DNA of 64,000 bases from Mayfieldus sp963772265 (GCA_963772265.1 CAVYWS010000001.1:1-64000); one strand, 5' to 3'; positions 31,059 to 39,888 are shown, counted from the stretch's first letter. The notes: generated from the letters alone by a model not told the origin. Translations and numbers: made by a program.

Positions 31059-31510
31059 GACAGGCCTCCATTCTCGCCGTTGCCCGCAAACGCCCCGGGG
31101 ACCTCGTCGGCGCCCCAGGCGGGCACGAAGTCGCCGAGCAGCACCTCCGGGTGAGAGTCGACTCGGACCGCTTGGTTGTCGGCATCCACATGGACGACCA
31201 GCGGCGAGTAGGTCTCGAGGTCTCGCTCGTCGTAGGCGCCGAAGGAGGCAACGATCACCTTCTGCCCGCGCTGGACCAGGAGCGCGGCGGCGCCGTTGAC
31301 CTGGATCTCGCCCGAGCCGGGTGTTCCTTCGATCGCGTAGGTGACGAAGCGGGCGCCGTTGTCGATGTCCCAGACGTGAACCTGCTCGTTGGCGATCATG
31401 TCAGCGCTGGCCATCAGATCCGGGTCGATCGTGATGCTGCCGACGTAGTCCGGGTCGCAGTCGGTGATCGTCGCCCGGTGGATCTTCGATTTCAGCATCT
31501 GTCTTTGCAT
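31055..31510 (-). CDS. panD: Aspartate 1-decarboxylase
   Basis: Makes beta-alanine for pantothenate. Self-cleaves at Gly-Ser in DPDYVGSITID (about residues 20-30) to create the pyruvoyl cofactor. LKSKIHRATIT at the start, and GARFVTYAIEGTPGSGEIQVNGAAA, QKVIVASFGAYDE further on, are canonical. RBS AGGGAGG lies 4-5 nt before ATG 31510. 151 residues, with about 20 extra at the C-terminus relative to the core family. ATGA overlap with panB. Confidence 0.95.
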   Translation of the reverse strand: MQRQMLKSKIHRATITDCDPDYVGSITIDPDLMASADMIANEQVHVWDIDNGARFVTYAIEGTPGSGEIQVNGAAALLVQRGQKVIVASFGAYDERDLETYSPLVVHVDADNQAVRVDSHPEVLLGDFVPAWGADEVPGAFAGNGENGGLS

Positions 31511-31566
31511 TCGGCCTCCCTTTAGGGCTGTATCGGTGATGACCGACACCGGCCAGCCGTGCCCGG

Positions 31567-32436
31567 TCATTCGGGGGGCGGGGGGTCGGGGACGGTTATC
31601 ACTACGTTGTCGATCAGGCGGGCGCCGCCGATCTGCGCGGCGACGGCGACCAGGACCGGCCTCCCGTTCAGCTCCGCGACCGGCGAGAGGTCCTCGGCGT
31701 CGCGGGCCTCGAGGTACTCGGGCTCGATTCCGGCCTCGCGCAGCTCGCCGCGCGCCCGTTCCAGCGCCTCGGACAGCGAGCCGTCGCCGGCGGCTTCCTG
31801 CACCGTTCGCAGCGCCCGCGAGATGGCCGCTGCCCGCTCGCGCTGCTCGGAATCGAGGTAGGCGTTGCGGGAGCTCATCGCCAGGCCACTCGGCTCGCGG
31901 ACGATCGGCAGCACCCGGACCTGGACCGCAAAGTCGAGGTCGCGGACCATTCGCTCGATCACGATTGCCTGCTGGGCGTCCTTCTGGCCGAAGTAGGCGC
32001 GGTCCGGCTGGACAGTGTTGAAGAGCTTGGCGACGATCGTGGTGACGCCGCGGAAGTGCTCGGGGCCACGGCGCCGCGGATCGCCGTCGAGAACCCTGGT
32101 CAGGGCCTCGACCTCGACATGGGTCCCGTAGCCGTCCGGATAGACCACCTCGACGCTCGGCGCGTAGACGAGGTCGACGCCCTCCTCTTGCGCGAGCTGG
32201 GTGTCGCGCTGTTCGTCTCGCGGGTAGCGATCGAGGTCCTCGCCCTCCCCGAACTGGGACGGGTTGACGAACAGGCTCATCACGACGACGTCGCATTCGG
32301 CTCGAGCGGCGCGAAGCAGCGAGAGGTGCCCTTCGTGCAGGGAGCCCATCGTCGGGACGAGGCCGATCGTCCTGCCCTCGCGCCGCTGCGCGGAGAGCGC
32401 GTCGCGGAGCTCGGCCTTTTCGCGGACGATCCTCAT
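31567..32436 (-). CDS. panC: Pantoate-beta-alanine ligase
   Basis: ATP-dependent joining of pantoate and beta-alanine. GLVPTMGSLHEGHLSLLR is the nucleotide-binding HIGH-like segment near residue 25-42, followed by SLFVNPSQFGEGEDLDRYPR, FRGVTTIVAKLFNTVQPD, YFGQKDAQQ and the KMSKS-equivalent GLAMSSRNAYL. 289 residues, intact. ATG overlaps the stop of the upstream Rossmann/DUF2520 gene (ATGA), and panD follows after 57 bp. Confidence 0.95.
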   Translation of the reverse strand: MRIVREKAELRDALSAQRREGRTIGLVPTMGSLHEGHLSLLRAARAECDVVVMSLFVNPSQFGEGEDLDRYPRDEQRDTQLAQEEGVDLVYAPSVEVVYPDGYGTHVEVEALTRVLDGDPRRRGPEHFRGVTTIVAKLFNTVQPDRAYFGQKDAQQAIVIERMVRDLDFAVQVRVLPIVREPSGLAMSSRNAYLDSEQRERAAAISRALRTVQEAAGDGSLSEALERARGELREAGIEPEYLEARDAEDLSPVAELNGRPVLVAVAAQIGGARLIDNVVITVPDPPPPE

Positions 32437-33211
32437 GCGGCCACTCCGTCGCCCTCGGCGGCCAGCGTGCGGGTCCGCTCGGCGAGCGCCCGGTAGAGGT
32501 CGAGGACCTCGGGGCATTCGGCTTCGATCGCGGAGAGGTGGCGCTCGACCGTCGACCTCGTCGCCGCGCGCGATCGGGCCGGTGAGGGCGGCGGCGCCGC
32601 GTTCGCGCCAGTTGGTCGCGGTTCGCAGTACCAGCGGGCCCAGGGCTGCCCGCCCGTCCTCGATCCCCGCCCGCTCGATCAGCTGCACCGCGGACTCCTC
32701 GAGGGTGACGAGGAAGTTGGAGGCGATCGAGGCGGCGGCGTGGTAGGCGGCCCGGTTTTGGTCCGAGATCTCGAACGACTGCATCCCGAGCCGCCGCGCA
32801 AGGCCGCCGGCAAGCGCGAGCGCTTCCGGCGTCGAGCCGCTGACCGCGCACCAGGCGCCGATCAGCTCCGGGTCCTCGTGGGTGATCGTCTGCAACGGAT
32901 GAAGGCCGAAGGCGGCGGCCCCCCGCTCCGCCGCCGGATTGGAGGGGGTCGGCTCCGACGGCGCCGCTGGTGTGGCCGACGAAGCGGATCGGCGGAACCG
33001 CGGTCGCGATCGCCCCGCAGGCATCCTCGATCGCCTCATCGGGCACGCAGAGGAGGGCGATCTCGGCCCCGGCGCACGCGGCCGGCGCGTCGTCGCGGCC
33101 GGCAAGCGTCGATTCGATGCCTTCGGCACGCGCCGCGCTGTGGATCGCACGGCCGACTCGACCCGCACCGATGATCGCGAGCGCCGGGATGTCGCGTTCG
33201 TTTGAATTCAT
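32433..33211 (-). CDS. Rossmann-fold and DUF2520 oxidoreductase, possible ketopantoate reductase (two frameshifts)
   Basis: First gene of the pantothenate operon. NAD(P) motif IIGAGRVGRAIHSAA is at the N-terminus, then AEIALLCVPDEAIEDACG. After one extra base near 32938 it continues FGLHPLQTITHEDPE, IEISDQ-type DUF2520 helices (ISDQNRAAYHAAASIASNFL), and after a second extra base near 32555 ends ERHLSAIEAECPEVLDLY. About 258 residues when joined. It resembles ketopantoate-reductase-like dehydrogenases and no other panE candidate is in the window, so it may supply that step; this is inference. Confidence 0.72.
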
Positions 33212-33378
33212 TTCCGTTCCAGTTCTCGGGTCGAGATACCAGACGGAGCCAGGTCTGCACTCCAAAATCGGTTGGCCGGCTTACCGGCCGGTCCGTGCCC
33301 GAAGGTCACGGCCAGGGCGAATTATAGGAGCCCGCGACCACGGTCCGGACGGTTCTATTAGCCGGATAGGTTCTCGGG

Positions 33379-33945
33379 ATGGCGGAAATCGAGTACCCGG
33401 ATCCACCACTTGGCGACGAATTGATCGCTCTCCGCCCCGCCGCCGACGCCGACGTCGCGGCGGTCACCGCCGCCTGCCAGGACCCGCTGATCGGCCGCTA
33501 CACGCTGGTGCCCTCGCCATACGACGAGGACGACGCCCGTGCCTGGTTCCAGGAGGCCGAGCGCCAGCGACGCGAGGGAACCGGCCTGCACCTCCTCGTC
33601 GTCGCCGCAGAGGGCGGGGAGCTGCTGGGCTCGATCGGGGTCAACGCGATCACCTGGGTCCACCGGGTGGGTCAGGTCGGCTACTGGGTCGCGCCGGAGG
33701 CGCGGCGTCGGGGCGTCGCCGTGCGGGCTGTGCGGCTGCTCTCCCGCTGGCTGCTGGCCGATCTCGGGCTCGGCCGGGTCGAGATCCGGGTCGACGTCGA
33801 GAACGAGGCGTCGCAGGCAGTGGCCGAGGCGGCGGGCTTCACTCGCGAGGGGATCCTGCGCTCGCGCGCCGAGTCGAAGGGCCGGCGCTGGGACGAAGTG
33901 ATGTTCTCGCTGCTCCCGGCCGACCTCGAGCGCGGCCCGAATTAG
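33379..33945 (+). CDS. GNAT acetyltransferase (RimJ/RimL type)
   Basis: A 188-residue N-acetyltransferase. Acetyl-CoA-binding segment QVGYWVAPEARRRGVAVRAVRLL matches the Q/RxxGxG/A region. Further family motifs are LRPAADADVAAVTAAC, ARAWFQEAERQR, GRVEIRVDVENEASQAVAEAAGF and REGILRSRAESKGRRWDEVMF. It probably modifies a protein N-terminus or a small metabolite. ATG 33379; intact. The 167-bp gap to the divergent pantothenate operon shows a GGCCGG/CCGGCC hairpin but no clear promoter. Confidence 0.85.
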   Translation: MAEIEYPDPPLGDELIALRPAADADVAAVTAACQDPLIGRYTLVPSPYDEDDARAWFQEAERQRREGTGLHLLVVAAEGGELLGSIGVNAITWVHRVGQVGYWVAPEARRRGVAVRAVRLLSRWLLADLGLGRVEIRVDVENEASQAVAEAAGFTREGILRSRAESKGRRWDEVMFSLLPADLERGPN

Positions 33946-34013
33946 GCCAAATTGCGGATTTGGGCCCGGGTCTTGCCGGTCGGATCGCCGGACTAGCATC
34001 GAGGATGCGAGCG

Positions 34014-34265
34014 ATGCCGATCTACGAGTTCCAATGCGAGCAGTGCGGCAGCCGTTTCGAGGAACTGATGGACAGCGGCGGCGGCCCTCCCGCCTGTCCG
34101 AGCTGCGGCTCGAGGGCCACCGCCCGCATTCTTTCGCCGGTCTCTCCTCCGGGGCGGGTTCCGCAAGGAGCCAAGGTCCGCGACTCCGAGTCGCGGCGGC
34201 GTGAGCGCGAAGCGGCGCGGCGGGAGCGGATCAGCGACGCGCGCAAGCAGAGGGACTCGGGATGA
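34014..34265 (+). CDS. FmdB-type zinc-ribbon protein
   Basis: An 83-residue protein. MPIYEFQCEQCGSRFEELM and CPSCGSRATARIL give two CxxC pairs of a zinc ribbon, typical of the FmdB/CxxC_CxxC_SSSS family. The C-terminal half is a very basic helix rich in Arg and Glu. ATG 34014 is the family start and GAGG lies 9 nt upstream; an ATG at 34005 is also in frame. It overlaps the uracil-DNA glycosylase start by 4 bp (ATGA). Confidence 0.85.
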   Translation: MPIYEFQCEQCGSRFEELMDSGGGPPACPSCGSRATARILSPVSPPGRVPQGAKVRDSESRRREREAARRERISDARKQRDSG

Positions 34266-36001
34266 GCCCGACCGCCGAGCAGCGCAGGGAGCGCTTGGTC
34301 GAGGCGTTCAACGAGGCCGCGGTGTGCGAGAAGTGCCCCCTCTCGGCGACCCGGACCAAGGTCGTGTTCGGCGCCGGCAACGCCGACGCGGACCTGATGT
34401 TCGTCGGCGAGGCTCCGGGCGCCGAGGAGGATCGGCAGGGGCTGCCCTTCGTCGGCCGTGCGGGTGGCCTGCTGACCAAGCTCCTGGAGGAGATCGGGCT
34501 GTCGCGCGAGGACGTCTTCATAGCCAACGTCTTGAAATGCCTGAGGTACAACACGCCGGTCCAGCTAGAGGATGGGTCGTGGGAACGCGTCGGAAGGCTT
34601 GTGAGATCGCGTTACGCGGGGAAGGTGATGTCGGTGGATGAGGACGGTCGGCTGGTCCCGCGGCGAGTCACCGGCTGGCATGCCACGCCAGTCGCAGATC
34701 GAAAGGTCTACCGGCTCACATATAGGTCAGCCAAGCGATCCGGCCGCGGCCGGATCGGAATCGAACTGACCGGCGATCATCCCGTGCTCACGGAGTCCGG
34801 CTATGTCCGCGTCGATCAATTGCGCGAAAGAGATCGCATTGCTTGCGGACAGGGTCTCAGCGATATCGCGTGGGATGTCGTCTGCGGGACCCTCCTCGGC
34901 GATGGCTCCCTGTCATCCCGAGGCGCCGCCCTCTCCTTCGGCCACTCGCAGACGCAGTCGGAATACGCCCTCTTCAAAGCGAAGTTGCTGGCTGAGCTCG
35001 ATGTCCGAATCGACGAGCTCCAGGTTGCGGCCGTTGTGGGGGGGGCACGCACAGTACCCGGTCGTCCATGTCGCGGACGCGCGCGCACCGCGCCCTCGGA
35101 GTGATCCGACGGAGCTTCTATCGGCCGAAGAAGGTTGTGCCCTCTTGGATCGCGGACCGATTGAACGCCCGGATGCTTGCAGTCTGGTTCATGGATGACG
35201 GCTACACGAGAACTCGATCGGGGGGACGGCGTCCTCTGGCGGAAATAGCGACCGTTGGATTCGACGAATTCGACATTCAGATCCTCCTGCTGGGACTGCA
35301 GCGCCTCGGTCTGCACGGCAAGGCGCTGCGCGGCCGGATCTACTTCGACGTAGCAGCCACCCAGCACCTCTCGGAGAAGATTGCGCCCTACGTGCCACCG
35401 TCAATGCGGTACAAGCTCGACCCCTCGATCGGGGACGAGATTCCTTTCGATCCGGATCGCTTGAAGCCGGGTCCGCCGAGAGTTCTATTCGACGACGTTG
35501 AGGTCGCCGACATCACCGACAAGCCAAGAGCGGACACGACGTTCTTCTGCCTCGATGTTGAGGGGACCCACAACTTCGTTACTTCAGGGAGGTGTCGTAC
35601 ACAACTGCCGGCCGCCCGGCAACCGCGATCCGCAGCCGCTGGAGATCGAGTCCTGCGAGCCCTATCTCGCCGAGCAGGTGCGGTTGATCGAGCCCCGCGT
35701 CCTCTGCACCCTCGGGAACTTCGCCACCAAGCTTCTGACCGGCAGCAGGACCGGGATCACCAGGGTGCGGGGTGCGCCTCAGGTTCACACCCTCGGCGGG
35801 CGAACCGTGTTCGTGCTGCCGCTCTTTCATCCCGCCGCGGCGCTGCGAACGCCCGCCGTCGAGGACACGCTGCGCTCCGACTTCGCCCGGCTGCCGGAGC
35901 TGCTCCAGCAGCCGCTCCCGCAGGCCGAGCCCATCTCCGAGCCCGAGCAGGGCGTCGAGGAGCCGTCGCGCGAGGCCGACCAGCTCGGTCTCTTCGGTTG
36001 A
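34262..36001 (+). CDS. Family 4 uracil-DNA glycosylase precursor, interrupted by an intein
   Basis: Removes uracil from DNA, starting base-excision repair. N-extein (34262-34537, 92 residues) has CEKCPLSATR (Cys22, Cys25) and the active-site segment GEAPGAEEDRQGLPFVG. The C-extein (35606-36001, 131 residues) starts CRPPGNRDPQPLEIESC and carries LFHPAAALR, the second catalytic motif. Joined, the enzyme has 223 residues and the four cysteines (CxxC, Cys93, Cys109, spacing X15) of a [4Fe-4S] site. The protein is made active only by splicing out the 356-residue intein. Overlaps FmdB upstream and tsaE downstream by 4 bp each. Confidence 0.92.
34538..35605 (+). mobile_element. Intein with LAGLIDADG homing endonuclease, inserted before a [4Fe-4S] cysteine
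   Basis: 356 codons if two indels are corrected. Cys1 starts CLRYNTPVQLEDGSWERVGRL (block A). Block B TGDHPVLTESG has the TxxH. Homing-endonuclease motifs are CGTLLGDGSL (about 34883-34912) and LAVWFMDDGY (35176-35205). Block F is FFCLDVEGTHNFVTSG and block G is GVVHN, with Cys+1 next. All class 1 splicing residues are present. The frame slips at a run of eight G (35038-35045) and returns near 35590, so the net length is unchanged. Base use is visibly less GC-rich than the flanking exteins, in keeping with horizontal mobility. Confidence 0.9.
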
Positions 36002-36435
36002 GTCCCGGCGAGGAGCTGCACAGCGATTCGGCGGCCGAGACCGAGGCGATCGGGGCGAAGCTTGCGGCTCGATTGAAGGAAGGCGACGTCGTGCTCGTCT
36101 CCGGTGAGCTGGGCTCGGGAAAGACCACGCTGATCCGCGGCGCCTGCCGCGCGCTGGGCTTCGACGGGCCGGTTACCTCCCCGACCTTCACCCTCGGCCA
36201 GCGCTACCGCGGGCGGCTGCTGATCTCACACCTCGACCTTTTCCGGCTCGAGACGCTGCAGGGAGAGGACCCGGGGCTGACCGAGGACTACCTGAGCCCC
36301 GACGCGGTCGCCTTCGTCGAGTGGCCGGACGTCGCCGAACCGGCGCTCGACAACGTCACGATGCGGATCCGCATCGATCATCGCGGGGGCGATCGCCGGG
36401 CGATCGCCATCTCCGCGGCGCCTGCCCCTCAGTAG
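35998..36435 (+). CDS. tsaE: tRNA t6A synthesis ATPase TsaE
   Basis: ATPase that drives turnover of the TsaB-TsaD complex in threonylcarbamoyl-adenosine formation. Walker A VSGELGSGKTTLIRG, then VTSPTFTLGQRY, ISHLDLFRLE and VAFVEWPDVAE are diagnostic. 145 residues. TTG start (35998) overlaps the glycosylase stop (TTGA). A convergent lipoprotein gene overlaps its last bases and separates it from tsaB. Confidence 0.92.
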   Translation: MSPGEELHSDSAAETEAIGAKLAARLKEGDVVLVSGELGSGKTTLIRGACRALGFDGPVTSPTFTLGQRYRGRLLISHLDLFRLETLQGEDPGLTEDYLSPDAVAFVEWPDVAEPALDNVTMRIRIDHRGGDRRAIAISAAPAPQ

Positions 36436-36713
36436 CCGCCGCCGCTCTTGCCGCCGTTGTCGTCAGGGTGGGGGTTGTCGTCGCCGGTCGCATCGTCGAC
36501 GGCGTTGTTCGCCTTGTCCTTTGCGTCCTCGGCCGCGTTCGACGCGGTGTCGCCGGCGTCGTTGATCTTCTCCTGGGCTTCGTTCCCCTTCTGCTTGACC
36601 TGGTCGGCGGCGTCGTTGACGTCGTCGCTGCCGCAGCCGCTCCAGGCGACGCCCGCCGTTGCCAGCGGAAGTGCGACGAGGGCGGCGGTTGCGCGATTTC
36701 TGATTCTGCTCAT
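36429..36713 (-). CDS. Small lipoprotein with acidic, Ala/Asp/Asn-rich helix
   Basis: 94 residues. Signal MSRIRNRATAALVALPLATAG is followed by VAWSGC, an acceptable lipobox with the modified Cys near residue 26. The mature part is helical and rich in Asp, Ala, Asn and Lys in a heptad-like pattern (DAADQVKQKGNEAQEKINDA), then an Asp/Pro/Gly tail. It resembles CsbD/YtxH-like surface stress helices only in composition. ATG 36713; the in-frame ATG at 36731 would lengthen the n-region. It diverges from tsaB. Confidence 0.7.
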   Translation of the reverse strand: MSRIRNRATAALVALPLATAGVAWSGCGSDDVNDAADQVKQKGNEAQEKINDAGDTASNAAEDAKDKANNAVDDATGDDNPHPDDNGGKSGGGY

Positions 36714-36759
36714 TGCCTTGCCACTACCCAATCACAGGTTGCGTCACCCTTCCCGCCTG

Positions 36760-37452
36760 ATGACCTGCCTGATCGGATTCGACACCGCGACCGATGACAC
36801 GGCGGTCGCCGCGACCCGTGACGGCAAGCTGATCTTCTCGCGCACGGTGGCGCCCGCCGCGGGCCGGCCCCAGCACGCGACCCGGCTCCTGGTCGAGGTC
36901 GAGGAGGCGGCCGCCGCGGCCGGGGGTTGGGATCAGGTGCAGCGGATCGCGGTCGGGACCGGCCCGGGCTCGTTCACGGGACTGCGAATCGGACTCGCCA
37001 CGGCGAAGGCGCTGGTCCGTTCGCTCGGCCTCGAGCTCGCAGGGGTTCCGACCCCTGCCGCGCTGGCAGCCGGCGCCGGCGCGGAGGACCGCCAGGTCCT
37101 GGCGGTGCTCGACGCGCGGAGAGGCGAGGTCTTCGCGGCCCTCTACGCGGCCTCCGGCGAGCCGGTCTGGGAGCCGCTCGTCGCCCGACCCGAGGAGCTC
37201 GCAGGACGGATTGCGAGCCTCGCCCAGCCCCCGCTGGCGGTGGGAGCGGGGGCGGTACGATTTCGAGGTGAGCTGCAGAAGGGCGGCGCCGTCATTCCGG
37301 GGGACGCCGATCCCTCGCACCGGATTGGCGCACGGCAGACGTGTGAGCTCGGTGCGCTAGGCGGCGCGGCCGATCCCGAGAGCGTCGTTCCGACCTATCT
37401 GAGGCCACCGGATGCAGAGCGCTGGCGTGAGCGAGACAGCAGAGACAACTGA
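36760..37452 (+). CDS. tsaB: tRNA t6A synthesis protein TsaB
   Basis: Catalytically silent partner of TsaD. ASKHA-fold: LIGFDTATDDTAVAA at the start, IAVGTGPGSFTGLRIGLATAKAL (the family hallmark) near residue 65-90, then VLAVLDARRGEVFAALY. 230 residues and intact. ATG 36760 is 47 bp from the divergent lipoprotein start. It overlaps rimI by 41 bp. Confidence 0.92.
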   Translation: MTCLIGFDTATDDTAVAATRDGKLIFSRTVAPAAGRPQHATRLLVEVEEAAAAAGGWDQVQRIAVGTGPGSFTGLRIGLATAKALVRSLGLELAGVPTPAALAAGAGAEDRQVLAVLDARRGEVFAALYAASGEPVWEPLVARPEELAGRIASLAQPPLAVGAGAVRFRGELQKGGAVIPGDADPSHRIGARQTCELGALGGAADPESVVPTYLRPPDAERWRERDSRDN

Positions 37453-37942
37453 GGCGGGTACGACCCTCGGCGGCACCGGCGGCCTGAGGATCAGGCGCCT
37501 GTCCTACAGCGACCTGCCGTCGGTGATCTCGATCGAGCGCCGCTCCTTCCCGACCCCGTGGTCGCTGGCGATGTTCGTGCTCGAGCTCTCGAAGCCGTCG
37601 GGGATCTGCCTCGCGGCGGTCGACGATGCGGGAAGGCTCGCCGGCTATCTGGTCTGCTCACGTTACGAGACCGTCTGGCACCTGATGAACGTCGCCGTCG
37701 ACCCGGAGCGCCGCCGTCAGCGCATCGCAACCCAGCTGATCAACCGCCTCTTCGAGGAGGGCGGGGCGCAGAGCCCGTACACACTCGAGGTGAGGGTGTC
37801 CAACCGGGAGGCGATCGCGATGTACGAGCGCTTCGGCTTTCGCTCGGCCGGTGTGCGGCGCGCCTACTACCACGACAACGGCGAGGACGCCGTGATCATG
37901 TGGTTCGAGCGCGGAACCGAGCGCGCCACCGCGTTGGCCTAG
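37412..37942 (+). CDS. rimI: Ribosomal-protein S18 alanine N-acetyltransferase-like
   Basis: GNAT acetyltransferase of the RimI type, 176 residues. IRRLSYSDLPSVISIERRSFPTPWS is the canonical N-terminal region; MNVAVDPERRRQRIATQLINRL is the acetyl-CoA loop; LEVRVSNREAIAMYERFGFRSAGVRRAYY ends the fold. It sits between tsaB and tsaD, a common arrangement. The first 27 residues are extra and overlap tsaB; a GTG at 37427 may be the real start. Confidence 0.9.
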   Translation: MQSAGVSETAETTEAGTTLGGTGGLRIRRLSYSDLPSVISIERRSFPTPWSLAMFVLELSKPSGICLAAVDDAGRLAGYLVCSRYETVWHLMNVAVDPERRRQRIATQLINRLFEEGGAQSPYTLEVRVSNREAIAMYERFGFRSAGVRRAYYHDNGEDAVIMWFERGTERATALA

Positions 37943-37950
37943 ACGTCTCT

Positions 37951-38959
37951 TTGATCCTCGCGCTCGAGACCTCCTGCGACGACACCTGCGCGGCGGTGAC
38001 CGACGGGGCGCGCGTGCTTTCGAACGTGATCTCCTCGCAGGCCGCCGCCCACGAGCGCTTCGGCGGCATCGTGCCCGAGGTCGCTTCCCGCCACCACCTC
38101 GAGCTGGTCGGCCCGGTGGTCGAGGCGGCGCTCGCCGAGGCGGGAACGACCCTCGAGGACGCCGAGGCGGTTGCGGTCACCACCGGCCCGGGCCTGATCG
38201 GGGCGCTGTTGGTCGGGGTCAGCAGCGCCAAGGCGCTGGCCGCCCCGCGGCGCCTGCCGCTGGTCGCCGTCGACCACCTGCACGGCCACGTCGCCGCCAA
38301 CTTCCTCGAGCCCGATCCACTCGAGCCGCCCTTCCTCTGCCTGGTTGCGAGCGGCGGCCACACCCTCCTCGCCGGGGTGCGCGAGCGCGCCTCCTATGAG
38401 GTTCTCGGGCAGACCCTCGACGACGCCGCCGGCGAGGCCCTCGACAAGGCGGCACGGCTGCTCGGCCTCGGGTTTCCCGGCGGTCCCGAGATCGAGAAGC
38501 TGGCCCGCGAGGGCGATCCGGCGGCCTTCGACTTCCCGGTCGCGATGAGCCGCGACCCCGGCCTCGACTTCAGCTTCAGCGGCGCCAAGACGGCGCTCGT
38601 CTACCGCTGCAGGGAGCTTGGCGAGGCTGAGGCTCAACGACGCCGCGCCGACCTCGCGGCGTCGTTTCAATCGGCGGTGATCGAGCAGCTGGTCTCGAAG
38701 TTGAAGCGGGCGCTGGGCTCGGCTCAGTGGCCCGCGGTGGCGCTGGGGGGCGGGGTCGCCGCCAACGGCCCGCTGCGCGAGCGGGTCGCCGCCCTCTGCG
38801 AGCAGGAGGGCCTGCGACTGAAGCTCGTCGCCCCCGAGCTCTGCACGGACAACGCGGCGATGATCGGCTCGGCCGCCCGCTTACACGGAGCCGATCGCGT
38901 ATCCGGAGTACCTCTCGCTGGACGCGGTGGCAGACGCCGCGGCCCCGGCGACCAGCTAA
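37951..38959 (+). CDS. tsaD: tRNA N6-adenosine threonylcarbamoyltransferase (one frameshift)
   Basis: Catalytic subunit for t6A37 modification of ANN-decoding tRNAs. LALETSCDDTCAAV, HERFGGIVPEVASRHHLE (metal-binding HxxxH type), GPGLIGALLVG, VDHLHGHVAA, VASGGHTLL, and GGGVAANGPLRE are all present. Near 38882 one extra T shifts the frame; the C-terminus continues YTEPIAYPEYLSLDAV to TAA 38957-38959. About 335 residues. Start TTG 37951 directly follows the rimI stop and fits the family N-terminus. Confidence 0.93.
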
Positions 38960-38971
38960 GGACAGGACCCT

Positions 38972-39220
38972 TTGCCGACCGTCGTCCTCTACTCCCGCCC
39001 CGACTGCCATCTCTGCGACGAGGCCCGGACGGCGATCCTGGCGCTGCGCGAGCAAGGCGTCGGCTTCGAGCTGCAGGAGATCGACATCGACAGCGACGAC
39101 GGGTTGCTGTCGATGTACCTGGAGCGGATCCCCGTGGTCAGCGTCGACGGCGAGCAGGTATCGGAGCTGTTCCTCGACCTGGACGCCCTGCGCGCAAGGC
39201 TCGATACGGTACGCGGATGA
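38972..39220 (+). CDS. Glutaredoxin-like (DUF836) protein
   Basis: 82 residues, thioredoxin fold. VVLYSRPDCHLCDEARTAIL has the CxxC active site (CHLC), then EIDIDSDDGLLSMYLERIPVV with cis-Pro, and ELFLDLDALRARLD. A small thiol-disulphide protein. TTG start 38972. Its TGA overlaps the rex ATG, so it is co-translated with the redox sensor. Confidence 0.85.
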   Translation: MPTVVLYSRPDCHLCDEARTAILALREQGVGFELQEIDIDSDDGLLSMYLERIPVVSVDGEQVSELFLDLDALRARLDTVRG

Positions 39221-39888
39221 TTCAGCAGGGCACCGTGGAGCCCACCCCCACCGGCGACGGGCTCGGCGATGGCGAGCGCCTCTCGCTGGGAGTCGCCGCT
39301 CGCCTCTCGCGCTATCTCCAGGTCCTCACCCAGGCCCGCAAGATGGGGCGGGAGACGATCTCCTCTCAGGAGCTCTCCGACTACACCCACATCAACCCGA
39401 CCCAGATCCGCCGCGACCTCTCCGGTTTCGGCAAGTTCGGCAAGCGCGGGGTCGGCTACAACGTCGAGTCGCTGGTCGCCGAGATCCGCAAGATCCTGCG
39501 CACCTCGGGCCAGCACAACATCGCCCTGTTCGGTGCCGGCAATCTCGGCCAGGCGATCGCCAGCTCCGACATCTTCGCCGACCACGGCTTCCAGATCGTC
39601 GCCATGTTCGACGTCGAGCCGAGCGTGATCGGAATGCAGGTCGGGGACCTGCGGGTGCGTGACTTCTCCGAGATCGAGCAGGTGGTCGGGGAGGAGGAAA
39701 TCGTCGTCGGGGTTCTGGCAGTGCCCTCCGACGCGGCCCAGGAGGTCGCCGATCGGCTGGTGGAGGCGGGAGTCAAGATCATCTTCAATTACTCCGAGCG
39801 CCTTCTCCAGGTCCCGCCCGAGGTGACGGTTCACACCTCCTCGCCGGCGGTCGACCTGCTCTACGCGCTGTACTTCTATCTGGCCTAG
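39217..39888 (+). CDS. rex: Redox-sensing transcriptional repressor Rex
   Basis: Represses respiration and fermentation genes until NADH rises. Winged-helix domain: RLSRYLQVLTQARKMGRETISSQELSDYT, then QIRRDLSGFGKFGKRGVGY. NADH-binding Rossmann domain: IALFGAGNLGQAIAS and VGVLAVPSDAAQEVADRLVEAGV, with C-terminal domain-swapped helix VDLLYALYFYLA. 223 residues, intact. Start ATG 39217. The next gene starts immediately after the stop. Confidence 0.95.
   Translation: MIQQGTVEPTPTGDGLGDGERLSLGVAARLSRYLQVLTQARKMGRETISSQELSDYTHINPTQIRRDLSGFGKFGKRGVGYNVESLVAEIRKILRTSGQHNIALFGAGNLGQAIASSDIFADHGFQIVAMFDVEPSVIGMQVGDLRVRDFSEIEQVVGEEEIVVGVLAVPSDAAQEVADRLVEAGVKIIFNYSERLLQVPPEVTVHTSSPAVDLLYALYFYLA

Noticed and set aside
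33212..33378. Hairpin GGCCGG-CTTA-CCGGCC in the gap before the GNAT gene
   Set aside because: Only a 6-bp stem with no T tract and in a divergent gap. I cannot support terminator or riboswitch.
34538..35605. Interpretation as a self-splicing intron or inserted foreign gene
   Set aside because: The insert is translated in frame from the host gene at both ends and has intein blocks A, B, F, G and a C...HN/C arrangement. Intron core elements are not seen.
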